Assembly: GCF_014200505.1 (NCBI RefSeq)
Contig: NZ_JACHBX010000001.1
Location: 1,426,001-1,490,000, forward strand
Source: Massilia aurea
GTDB lineage: Bacteria; Pseudomonadota; Gammaproteobacteria; Burkholderiales; Burkholderiaceae_D
DNA length: 64,000 nucleotides
Reading direction: 5' to 3'
The notes beneath the pieces are model-generated. The model did no database searches and had not been told where the DNA came from. It saw only the letters and a program-made list of their open reading frames with translations. The position numbers were made by a program, and so were the translations under genes. Below, piece after piece: positions 54,267 to 62,607 of this stretch; the stretch's first letter is position 1, and the number at the start of each line of letters is the position of its first letter.

Positions 54267-55543
54267 GCCTTCGCCGTGTGCGGGATCAGGCTGCGCGCAA
54301 GAATCAGCGCCAGCAGGCTGATCAGCGCAGCGCCGCTCAGGTAGTAACCGACATACTCGAGCCCGTAATTCGTGCCCAGCCACAGCGCGATATACGGCGC
54401 GACCGACGCGCCCAGGATGCTGGCGAAGTTGAAGGTCAGCGACGCGCCGGTGTAGCGCACCTCGGCCGGGAACAGCTCAGCCAGCAGCGTGCCCAGCGGC
54501 CCGTAGGTAAAGCCGACCAGGCACATGCCCAGCACCATGAAGGCGCCGACCGACCACGCGCCACCCGCCCCGAACAGCGGCCCGTACAGCAAGCCAAAGA
54601 GGGCGATCCCCCCGCTGACCAGCATCATCGCCGTGCGCCGTCCCCGCTTGTCGGCCAGCAGCGCCGACAGTGGAATGGTCAGCGCAAAGAACAGCACCGC
54701 GAACAGTTGCAGCAACAGGAATTGCTGGCGCGTGTACCCGAGCTGCGCCGTGCCCCAGCTCAGCGCGAAGACCGTCATCAGGTAGAAGATGACAAACGTG
54801 GCCAGCGCAATGAACGTGCCGAGCACCAGCGCGCGGCGATGGTCGCGCATGACGGTCACGACCGGCACCTTGACCCGCGCCTTCCTGTCCAACACCTTCT
54901 GGAAGTCCGGCGTCTCGGTGATCTTGAGGCGAATGTACAGGCCCACGCCCACCAGCACGGCGCTGGCCAGGAACGGAATGCGCCAGCCCCAGGCAAAGAA
55001 GTCGGCATCGGTCATCACTTCGCCCAGCAGCAGGAACACGCCGCCCGACAGGAAGAAGCCGATCGGTGCGCCCAGCTGGGGGAACATGCCATACCAGGCA
55101 CGCTTGCCCGGCGGCGCATTCTCGGTGGCGAGCAGTACCGCCCCGCCCCATTCACCACCCAGGCCCAGGCCCTGGCCAAAGCGGCACAGCGCCAGCAACA
55201 GAGGCGCGGCCACGCCGATCTGGGCATAGGTGGGCAAGAGGCCGATCAGGATGGTCGACAGGCCCATCGTCAGCAGCGCGGCAACCAGCGTTGCCTTGCG
55301 GCCCACGCGGTCACCGAAGTGGCCAAATACGGCCGAGCCTACCGGGCGCGCGAAGAACGCAATGGCGAACGTTGCCAGCGACTGCAGCATCGCGGCGCCC
55401 GGATCGGCGGTCGGGAAGAACAGCCGTGGAAACACAAGCACGGCGGCCGTCGCGTAGATATAAAAATCGTAGAACTCGATCGTTGTGCCGATCAAGCTGG
55501 CAAACAGGACGGTACGGGGCTTGTTGGCCGTGACGACGCTCAT
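54263..55543 (-). CDS. MFS transporter, metabolite:H+ symporter (MHS) type
   Basis: 426 aa, start overlapping the thioredoxin stop by 4 nt. Twelve helices. MHS-family signatures: the N-terminal GTTIEFYDFYIYATAAVLVFP with an Asp in helix I, the loop GHFGDRVGRKATL between helices II and III, and GGEWGGAVLLATENAPP in helix V. Such proteins import dicarboxylates, osmolytes or shikimate. The link with a GNAT enzyme and a thioredoxin suggests a shared role, perhaps uptake of a compound that is then acetylated. Confidence 0.9.
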   Translation of the reverse strand: MSVVTANKPRTVLFASLIGTTIEFYDFYIYATAAVLVFPRLFFPTADPGAAMLQSLATFAIAFFARPVGSAVFGHFGDRVGRKATLVAALLTMGLSTILIGLLPTYAQIGVAAPLLLALCRFGQGLGLGGEWGGAVLLATENAPPGKRAWYGMFPQLGAPIGFFLSGGVFLLLGEVMTDADFFAWGWRIPFLASAVLVGVGLYIRLKITETPDFQKVLDRKARVKVPVVTVMRDHRRALVLGTFIALATFVIFYLMTVFALSWGTAQLGYTRQQFLLLQLFAVLFFALTIPLSALLADKRGRRTAMMLVSGGIALFGLLYGPLFGAGGAWSVGAFMVLGMCLVGFTYGPLGTLLAELFPAEVRYTGASLTFNFASILGASVAPYIALWLGTNYGLEYVGYYLSGAALISLLALILARSLIPHTAKA

Positions 55544-55860
55544 GCAGCCGCCTGTGCCAGCGCTTCAGTCACAGCGCCGGTATCGGCCGGACGCACCACG
55601 CGCGCGACTTCCTGGCCATCCTTGAGCACGACCACCGTCGGCCACAGCTTGACGCGGAACGACCGGCCCAGCGGCCGGCCGGGCCCATCCTCGACCTTGA
55701 CGTGCCTGGCAGCTGGTTGCCCGGCGACGGCCTGAGCAATGGCCGGCGCGGCCGCGCGGCAATAGCCGCACCAGTCGGTGCCGAAGTCGAGGACGAGAAT
55801 GCCGGGTGCCGAATCGATCTCGGCGCGCTCGGGCTGGTGGGTTGCGTAGGCTGTGGACAT
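55540..55860 (-). CDS. Thioredoxin family protein
   Basis: 106 aa, ATG 55860 with AGGAGA upstream. Redox motif WCGYC (residues 30-34; the usual is WCGPC) within VLDFGTDWCGYCRAAAPAIA, and the cis-Pro region FRVKLWPTVVVLKDGQEV. Cytoplasmic. First gene of the operon with the MFS transporter and GNAT genes. The Tyr in the motif shifts its redox potential from thioredoxin 1. Confidence 0.88.
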   Translation of the reverse strand: MSTAYATHQPERAEIDSAPGILVLDFGTDWCGYCRAAAPAIAQAVAGQPAARHVKVEDGPGRPLGRSFRVKLWPTVVVLKDGQEVARVVRPADTGAVTEALAQAAA

Positions 55861-56032
55861 GCGGGTCTCCTGGTATAGCCAATCTTGGCCTTGTCAATAG
55901 CATAAGCCTACCCGAAAACGCCCCTCCGGCCTATCGTGGTTGCTACTGAAACATGGTCGTCCCTGGGTGTGTCACCTAACCGACCGGAGCCGATGACACT
56001 GTCACGCTGACGTCTCATGCAGTCTGCTCTCG

Positions 56033-56078
56033 AGTCAGCTATCAAGTCAGCTTTTAATAAAGTCAGCTCAAGTCGGCT
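56033..56078. repeat. Four short direct repeats upstream of the SDR gene
   Basis: AGTCAGCT at 56033-56040, 56045-56052 and 56061-56068, and AGTCGGCT at 56071-56078, spaced by 12, 16 and 10 nt from start to start. They occupy the region 35-80 nt before the SDR start. Phased repeats of this type often bind a regulator. Confidence 0.45.
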
Positions 56079-56112
56079 CCCCCTCAGCTCTGAATTCTGA
56101 AAGGATCCACCG

Positions 56113-56952
56113 ATGACCATGCCATCCCAACAGCAAACACCCCCGGGCAGCGAAGCTGCCCTGCATCCCAAAGCCGATCACGGCGAAACCTCATATCGCG
56201 GTTCCGGCCGCCTGCAGGACAAGGCCACCGTCATCACGGGCGGCGACAGCGGCATCGGCCGCGCCGTGGCGCTGGCCTACGCGCGCGAAGGCGCCGACGT
56301 ACTGATCTCGTACCTGAACGAACACGAGGATGCGAAGGAAACAGCGCGCCTGGTTGAAGAAGCTGGCCGCCGCGCGATCCTGGTGCCGGGTGACCTGGCC
56401 GATCCGGCGCACTGCCGCGCGGTCATCGAGCGCGCCGTGAATGAATTTGGCCGCATCGACGTGCTGGTCAACAATGCCGCCTTCCAGATGAGCCATGAGG
56501 CCATCGAAGACATCCCGGACGACGAATGGGACTACACGTTCCAGGTAAATATCACGGCCATGTTCCATCTCTGCAAAGCTGCAGTGAAGCATATGCCGCG
56601 TGGCTCGTCGATCATCAACACGACGTCGATCAATTCGGACAAGCCGAAGCCAACGCTGCTGGCCTATGCCACCACGAAGGGCGCGATCGCCAACTTCACG
56701 GGCGGCCTGTCGCAGCTGCTGGCGGACAAAGGCATCCGCGTCAACTCGGTCGCGCCGGGCCCGATCTGGACCCCGCTGATCCCGTCGACCATGCCGGCGG
56801 ACGAAGTGGCAAGCTTCGGTGACGAAACACCGATGAAGCGCCCGGGCCAGCCAAAAGAAGTGGCCCCTGTGTTCGTGATGCTGGCCTCGGACGAAGCCAG
56901 TTATATCTCCGGCGCGCGGATCGCGGTCACCGGCGGCACGCCGATTCTCTGA
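56113..56952 (+). CDS. Short-chain dehydrogenase/reductase, stress type
   Basis: 279 aa, ATG 56113 with AAAGGA upstream. Rossmann motif ITGGDSGIGRAVALAYARE (TGxxxGIG) near 38-56, NNAAF, and the active site Ser (NTTSINS), Tyr and Lys (YATTK). The long N-terminal leader before the Rossmann fold (about 35 residues, PKADHGETSYRGSGRLQDK) is typical of YhdF/YghA-like dehydrogenases, often general-stress induced. Substrate unknown. Confidence 0.88.
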   Translation: MTMPSQQQTPPGSEAALHPKADHGETSYRGSGRLQDKATVITGGDSGIGRAVALAYAREGADVLISYLNEHEDAKETARLVEEAGRRAILVPGDLADPAHCRAVIERAVNEFGRIDVLVNNAAFQMSHEAIEDIPDDEWDYTFQVNITAMFHLCKAAVKHMPRGSSIINTTSINSDKPKPTLLAYATTKGAIANFTGGLSQLLADKGIRVNSVAPGPIWTPLIPSTMPADEVASFGDETPMKRPGQPKEVAPVFVMLASDEASYISGARIAVTGGTPIL

Positions 56953-57119
56953 TCACTGTCCCAATGTGCGCGTGCAGGCAGGGCTGGCAAGCCCGGCCTG
57001 CACGCGCACGTCACGTTGACGCATCCAATTATTAACTTAAGTACAATACGCGCTTACCCGGCACGGCGCGCAGCATCTGCTGCATTCCGCCTTCTTGTCG
57101 CGCCCGTCGCCGCCTATCC

Positions 57120-58910
57120 ATGAAAACCCGCACTTACCTGTTCCTGATGGCAGGGGCGATCCTGCTACCCGTGGCAATCGCCTCATGGATCGGCCTGTCC
57201 ATGCTGCTTGACTGGGAACGCGAATCGCGCTTGCGCAGCGTGCGCGAGATGGCCCGCGCCACCGCCTTCCAGATCGACCGCGAGATCGCCGCCGCAGAGG
57301 CGTCGCTGCGCGCTGTCGCCTATTCGGAAGGCATGCGCCAGCAAGACTATGCACGCCTGCATCGCTGGACCTCGAGCACGAACGCCAACAATGCCCAATC
57401 CTGGACCGTGCTGTACGACAGCAAAGGCCGCGAACTGTTCACCACCCAAGCGCCGGTCGGCACCAAACTATTATCGAAAACCCGCGACTGGGCGAGCCAG
57501 GTGTCACTCGCCGGCGGCACCCTCGTGTCGGGCTACTTCATCGACGAATATTCGGGACTGCCGACCGTCGCCGTCAGCGTGGCGGCCCCGCTCGAGGATG
57601 GCCAGTACAACATCGTCAGCCAGATCTTCGACGTGCGCTTCTTCGAGCGCATCCTGCGCCATGACGCCATCGGCGCCGACTGGAAGGTCGGGATTTTCGA
57701 TCGCAACGGGCTGGCCATCATGCGCAACCGCGGGTCGGACACGCTCGGCCAGCCGATGGGAGCGGATTTCCTGGCCGCCACGCGCGCTGCGAACCACGGC
57801 GTGTTTCGCCATGTGACGCAGGATGGGCGCGACGTGTACGGCGTGTTCACGCGTTCAAAAAGCAGTGACTGGACCATCGTCATCGGTGTACCGGTGGCGC
57901 AGATCGAAGCGGCCGCGCGCACGGCGACCTGGTATGCGGCGCTCGTGCTGGTGCTGCTGCTGGGCCTGGCCGTGGCCATCGTCTTGTATCTCGGGCGTAC
58001 GCTCGAGCGGGCGCTGAGCCAGGCGGCGGCAGCCGTTACGCTCTTGGCCGATGGCGCCATCGCCCTGCCTGCCCGCACCCGGGTCGAGGAAGTCGATGCA
58101 TTGGTCGAAGGCCTGGCCCGCACCAGCGAAGCGCTGTCCAGTGAAAGCCAGGTGCGCAAGTCGCTGCAGGACGAACGCGAACAGTTGCTGGTCAGCGAGC
58201 AGCGCGCGCGCCGTCTGGCCGAGGCGCAGAGCCGGGCCAAGGATGATTTTCTTGCCATGCTGGGTCACGAACTGCGCAATCCGCTGGCGGCGATCTCGGG
58301 CGCGATGTCGGTGCTGGACATGCCGAACCTCAAGCCGCAGGTCGCAGCCAATGCGCGCGACATCAGTCGGCGCCAGATGCGCCACCTGACCTGCATTGTG
58401 GACGACCTGCTCGACGTTCAGCGCATCCTGTCGGGCAAGATCGTGCTGCACCGCGCCCGTATCGATGTGGCGCAGGTCGTGCGCAGCAGCGCCGAGGCCA
58501 AGGCGCTGGTCGATGCCGGCGCCCATGCCTGGACCATCGAGACAGAACCGGACGCCTGGGTCGATGGCGACCGCACGCGCCTGGAACAGGTGGTCGACAA
58601 CCTGCTGCACAACGCCATCAAGTACACGCCCAAAGGCGGCCGTGTCGACGTGCGTGTCTGGCGCGATGGGGAGCAGGTGGCAATCAGCGTCAGCGACAGC
58701 GGCGTGGGCATCGCGCCGGAGTTGCATCCGCTGATCTTCGACGTGCTGGTGCAGGGGCCGACGAGCATCGACCGCGGCCAGGGCGGCCTGGGCCTGGGCC
58801 TGGCGCTGGTCAAGCAGCTCACCGCCCTGCACGGCGGCACCGTCGCCGTCCACAGCGACGGGCCCGGCAAGGGCAGTTGCTTCGTCGTGCGCGTGCCGGC
58901 TACGGCGTGA
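57120..58910 (+). CDS. Membrane histidine kinase with extracytoplasmic dCACHE-type sensor
   Basis: 596 aa. An N-terminal transmembrane helix (LFLMAGAILLPVAIASWIGL), a large extracytoplasmic domain of about 200 residues with CACHE-like features (YDSKGRELFTTQAP, LAGGTLVSGYFIDEYSGLPTVAVSV, DWKVGIFDRNGLAIMRNR), a second helix (LVLVLLLGLAVAIVLYLG), a HAMP-like linker, HisKA with H383 (GHELRNPLAAI), and HATPase (NLLHNAIKYTPKGG; GGLGLGLALVKQLTALHGG). No response regulator follows. Ends overlapping the convergent META gene by 11 nt. Confidence 0.9.
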   Translation: MKTRTYLFLMAGAILLPVAIASWIGLSMLLDWERESRLRSVREMARATAFQIDREIAAAEASLRAVAYSEGMRQQDYARLHRWTSSTNANNAQSWTVLYDSKGRELFTTQAPVGTKLLSKTRDWASQVSLAGGTLVSGYFIDEYSGLPTVAVSVAAPLEDGQYNIVSQIFDVRFFERILRHDAIGADWKVGIFDRNGLAIMRNRGSDTLGQPMGADFLAATRAANHGVFRHVTQDGRDVYGVFTRSKSSDWTIVIGVPVAQIEAAARTATWYAALVLVLLLGLAVAIVLYLGRTLERALSQAAAAVTLLADGAIALPARTRVEEVDALVEGLARTSEALSSESQVRKSLQDEREQLLVSEQRARRLAEAQSRAKDDFLAMLGHELRNPLAAISGAMSVLDMPNLKPQVAANARDISRRQMRHLTCIVDDLLDVQRILSGKIVLHRARIDVAQVVRSSAEAKALVDAGAHAWTIETEPDAWVDGDRTRLEQVVDNLLHNAIKYTPKGGRVDVRVWRDGEQVAISVSDSGVGIAPELHPLIFDVLVQGPTSIDRGQGGLGLGLALVKQLTALHGGTVAVHSDGPGKGSCFVVRVPATA

Positions 58911-59385
58911 TGCGTTCCCATACATAGTCACCAGCGTCGGCTGGCAAACCCGTGTGCAGGCGATTGTCCTGCAGGCGCCAGGTACGCAGCGCCGGCAGAT
59001 CCTGCGCCAGGCGCGAATCCACCGCGTCGGGCGGACACATTGCGCGCGTCGTTGCAACCGGCCCCAGGCTCAAGGTGCCGCCCGTCGCATCGGTGGCTAC
59101 GGCCTGCCACGGACCGTTGCCGCGATTGCAATCGAGCTTGACAGCCAGGCGACCATCCTGGCCGAACGACAGCGTAAAGGCATCCGGCGAAGCGGGCCGC
59201 AGCGCCTGACTGCCGTCGTCGTTCGCCTGGAACGACGTCAGGCGCCAGCTCGTGCCGGCCAGCGTGGGTGTTGCGGCGGCCGTCGCGGGTGCGGTCGAGG
59301 GAGAATTTGCAGGTGCAGTTGAAGGCATGCTGGAGCAGGCGCCCAGGGCGAGGCTGATGGACAGGAGACAAAGGCTTGCGCGCAT
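58900..59385 (-). CDS. META-domain lipoprotein (HslJ-like)
   Basis: 161 aa from ATG 59385 with GGAAAGAA upstream. Lipoprotein signal peptide ending LALGACSS (lipobox LGAC, Cys 17). A low-complexity Ala/Pro/Thr linker, then the META domain: AGTSWRLTSFQANDD, FTLSFGQDGRLAVKLDCNRGNGPW, TRAMCPPDAVDSRLAQDLPAL and YVWERI at the end. Family members are heat-shock or secretion-associated; the exact role is unknown. Confidence 0.85.
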   Translation of the reverse strand: MRASLCLLSISLALGACSSMPSTAPANSPSTAPATAAATPTLAGTSWRLTSFQANDDGSQALRPASPDAFTLSFGQDGRLAVKLDCNRGNGPWQAVATDATGGTLSLGPVATTRAMCPPDAVDSRLAQDLPALRTWRLQDNRLHTGLPADAGDYVWERITP

Positions 59386-59513
59386 AGCGGTTCTTTCCAG
59401 AGATAGTAGACGCCCAGAATATCGCATCTGCAAAGGATGACCCGCCCTGCAGGCTGGGAATCTGCCAAAGCGCCCCCACCTGATTGATATCACCTTGTCA
59501 ATACGAGACCACC

Positions 59514-60083
59514 ATGCGAATCTTCCTGCGCGCCCTCGTGGTTGCCGTCATCCTGATCCTGGGCTACGCCCTGCTCCAACCCACCATCGAACGGGCGCTG
59601 TACACGATGCGGCTGGCGTCGATGCCCAAGCCCACGGCGCTGCCAGTGCCCGTTGACGGCGTTGCGGTCCGCGCGCTGCGCGACACCTGGGGTGGCGCGC
59701 GCAGCGAAGGCCGCAAGCACGAGGGCATCGACATCTTCGCCAAGCGCGGCACGCCGGTGTTGTCGAGCACCGAAGGCATCGTGGCGCAGGTCGGCACCAA
59801 CCGTCTTGGCGGCCTGGTGGTCTGGGTCATCGGGCCGGGCGGCCAGCGCCATTATTATGCGCACCTGGACCGGTATTCCGACGTCGAGGCCGGCATGCGC
59901 ATCGAGACCGGCCGTGTGCTTGGGTACGTCGGCAATACGGGCAATGCAAAAGGCACGCCGCCGCACCTGCATTACGGCATCTACGAGACGGGCGGCGCCA
60001 TCAACCCGTACCCGCTGCTGCGCGCCGAGCAGGCGGCGGATACGACGGCTAAGGAATCGGCGTCGGCGGCACCTGGCCGCTAG
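59514..60083 (+). CDS. M23 family metallopeptidase (LytM-type)
   Basis: 189 aa from ATG 59514. N-terminal membrane anchor (LRALVVAVILILGYALL). The LytM catalytic core: zinc ligands in HEGIDIFAKRGTPVLS (HxxxD) and HLHYGIYE, with an intervening YYAHLDRYSDVEAG. It cuts cross-links in peptidoglycan or regulates such enzymes. The last 35 nt overlap the 3' end of the convergent penicillin-binding protein gene. A cell-wall neighbour makes functional sense. Confidence 0.9.
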   Translation: MRIFLRALVVAVILILGYALLQPTIERALYTMRLASMPKPTALPVPVDGVAVRALRDTWGGARSEGRKHEGIDIFAKRGTPVLSSTEGIVAQVGTNRLGGLVVWVIGPGGQRHYYAHLDRYSDVEAGMRIETGRVLGYVGNTGNAKGTPPHLHYGIYETGGAINPYPLLRAEQAADTTAKESASAAPGR

Positions 60084-62523
60084 ATGCTGGCTGCTGCTCC
60101 TGCTGCTGCGGCGGCTCGGTGACCTCGATCGGCTCCTCCTGCTGGATCGGCACGGGCTGCTGCAGGAAATCCAGCTGATCGGCGCGCGATCCCGGCGCCA
60201 GTTCGATCGGGGCTTCTTCGAACATCTCTTCCTCGGGCGCTTCTTCTTCGTAGCGGCGCGGCTCCGGGCGTTTGCCACCCGGGAGCAAGGCTGCCGCATC
60301 GAGGCGTTTTGAATCGAACGCGCCGCGGAAGAAGTCGCCCACCAGCAGCGCTGCGTTGTGGCCGCCCTGCCCCCAATAGGTGCTGCGGATGGCCACGCGG
60401 TTGTCGTTGAAGCCCACCCAGGCGCCCGCCACGAGGTTCGGATGCATCATGATGAACCAGCCATCGGTGTTGTTCTGCGTGGTGCCGGTCTTGCCGGCGA
60501 CGTCGCCATAAATGCCGAAGCGGCTGCGCACACCGGCACCGGTGCCGCGCGTGACGACGCCGCGCAGCATGTCGATCAGGGTCAGGGCCGACTGCTGCGA
60601 CATGGCGCGCTCGGGCGCGCTGCCGCCGAAATCGGCAATCACGTTGCCGTCACGGTCTTCGATGCGGCGAACAAAAATCGGCTTGCGGTATTCGCCCTGC
60701 GCGGCAATGGTCGCATAGCTGCTGACCATTTCCAGCAGCGTCACCGGACTGGTGCCCAGCGCCAGTGCCGGCACGGCCTCGAGCTTGCTCTGGCGGATGC
60801 CCAGGCGCTGGGCCAGGTCGATGATCGGTTGCAGACCCACTTCCTGACTCACCTGCGCGGTGATCGTGTTTTTCGAGAAGATCAAGCCCTCGCGCATCGA
60901 CATCGCGCGGCCCGTGTTGCCGCTCATGTCGGTTGGTTTCCAGACGCTGCCATTCGCGCCACGGAAGGACTGCACCACGTCGCGGTACATCTGGTCCTGC
61001 GGGATGCCCCGCTCGAGCGCAGCGCCATAGACGATCGGCTTGAAGGTCGAGCCCGGCTGGCGTGCGGCCTGGGCCACGTGGTCGAACTGGTCGCGCTCGA
61101 AGTCACGGCTGCCGACCCAGGCTTTGACCTCACCGGTGGCCGGATCGATCGCGACAAAACCTGCTTCCAGGCGTGACTTGGCGCTTTTCAGGTCGGCCAT
61201 GAAACTGCGGTCGGCCTTGATGCGCTTGAGTGCGTCCGCTGGCGCTTCGCCGCCTTCGACGGCATTGCGGTACGCGCCCGTCTCGCGCACGAACGCGTCG
61301 AGCTCGCGCCCGTGCGTGATCCAGTAGTACGAAAACGGATCGACATTGCGCCGCATCGACGTGTACATGCCGCCGGACGTCGAGCGCGGGACATTCGGAT
61401 TGGCCCATTCGACATCGGCGATGGCCTGCAGCATGTCGGCCTGGCGCTTGACGGCGCGCTCGGCGTCGGCCTGCAGCGCTGTGTCGAGCGTCGTGCGCAC
61501 AACCAGGCCATCGAGCTGCAGATTGACATCGTTTTCGTCGGCCCAGTCAAGCAGCCACTTGCGCACATACGCGCTGAAATGGTTGTCCTTGCCGCTGCGG
61601 TCCGGCAGGCGCGCAAAGCGCAGGCGCAGCGGGCGTTTGATCAGCGCCGCATAGCGCCGCTCGTCGAACGCGCCGTGCTTGCGCATCTGGCCCAGCACGA
61701 CATTGCGGCGCGCCAGCGAGCGCACCGGATTGGCCACCGGGTTGTAGTAGTGCGTTCCCTTGAGCATGCCCACCAGCGTGGCCGACTCGAGCACATCGAG
61801 TTTGGACGCCGGCTTGTTGAAATAGGTACGCGCAGCCATTTCGATGCCGTACGCGTTGTACAGGAACGGCACCGTGTTCAGGTAGGCCTCGAGAATCTGC
61901 GTCTTGCTGTAGGTGTTCTCGATCTTGATCGCCGTGATCAGTTCCTTCATCTTGCGGTTGATGCTGCGCGCCCGGCCGATCTCCTGCGGGAACATATTGC
62001 GCGCCAGTTGCTGCGTGATCGTCGAGCCGCCCTGCGGGGTGCCTTTCACGCTCGACCACAGGGCGCCACCCACGCGCCGGAAGTCGATGCCGTGGTGATC
62101 GTAGAAGCGGTGGTCTTCGGTCGAGATCAGCGCCTTGACGACATGGGGCGAGACCTGCGACAGCTTGACGCGCTCCTGCAGGCCCTGTTCAAAGGTGCCG
62201 AGCGACTTGCCGCCCGCATCCAGGATCACGGTCGGGCGCGCCTGGCTCGCCTGTTCCAGGTCGTCGATGCCGGGCGTCAGCGGAATCAGCACCAATAGCC
62301 AGGCGAAGATCGCCATCAGCCCGGCCGCCATCGTCCACAAGGCGATCAGCGCTAGCTTGACCGGCATTGGCCGCCCGTGCAGGCGCTGCTGCGCGCCGGA
62401 CCTGAGCGCGCCGGCCCCGGTCCGGGCCCCGGTGACACCACGCCGGACAAGGCGTTGCAAGCGTTGCTGGAAGGTCGGCGCAGGCGTGCTGCCCGTGTTG
62501 TCATCGTTCTGCTGTTGGTCCAC
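60049..62523 (-). CDS. Class A penicillin-binding protein (transglycosylase-transpeptidase)
   Basis: 824 aa, GTG start at 62523. Cytoplasmic tail, one transmembrane helix (about 60-82), then GT51 transglycosylase (STEDHRFYDHHGIDFRR with catalytic E136; GGSTITQQLARN) and a transpeptidase domain with nucleophile S492 (GSTFK), SKNT, and K678 (GKTGTTQ). C-terminal tail is Pro/Glu/Gln-rich and low-complexity. Builds and cross-links peptidoglycan; the PBP1-type order of motifs is standard. Close to PBP1a, but the tail is unusual, so I leave the symbol empty. Confidence 0.93.
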   Translation of the reverse strand: MDQQQNDDNTGSTPAPTFQQRLQRLVRRGVTGARTGAGALRSGAQQRLHGRPMPVKLALIALWTMAAGLMAIFAWLLVLIPLTPGIDDLEQASQARPTVILDAGGKSLGTFEQGLQERVKLSQVSPHVVKALISTEDHRFYDHHGIDFRRVGGALWSSVKGTPQGGSTITQQLARNMFPQEIGRARSINRKMKELITAIKIENTYSKTQILEAYLNTVPFLYNAYGIEMAARTYFNKPASKLDVLESATLVGMLKGTHYYNPVANPVRSLARRNVVLGQMRKHGAFDERRYAALIKRPLRLRFARLPDRSGKDNHFSAYVRKWLLDWADENDVNLQLDGLVVRTTLDTALQADAERAVKRQADMLQAIADVEWANPNVPRSTSGGMYTSMRRNVDPFSYYWITHGRELDAFVRETGAYRNAVEGGEAPADALKRIKADRSFMADLKSAKSRLEAGFVAIDPATGEVKAWVGSRDFERDQFDHVAQAARQPGSTFKPIVYGAALERGIPQDQMYRDVVQSFRGANGSVWKPTDMSGNTGRAMSMREGLIFSKNTITAQVSQEVGLQPIIDLAQRLGIRQSKLEAVPALALGTSPVTLLEMVSSYATIAAQGEYRKPIFVRRIEDRDGNVIADFGGSAPERAMSQQSALTLIDMLRGVVTRGTGAGVRSRFGIYGDVAGKTGTTQNNTDGWFIMMHPNLVAGAWVGFNDNRVAIRSTYWGQGGHNAALLVGDFFRGAFDSKRLDAAALLPGGKRPEPRRYEEEAPEEEMFEEAPIELAPGSRADQLDFLQQPVPIQQEEPIEVTEPPQQQEQQPASSGQVPPTPIP

Positions 62524-62607
62524 GCGCTATCCCTGCCTGCTCAATCTGTCAATTCGGCAAGTATAGCCGACCGGTGGCCTGCACCCGGCACGCCGTTGCG
62601 TTAGGCG

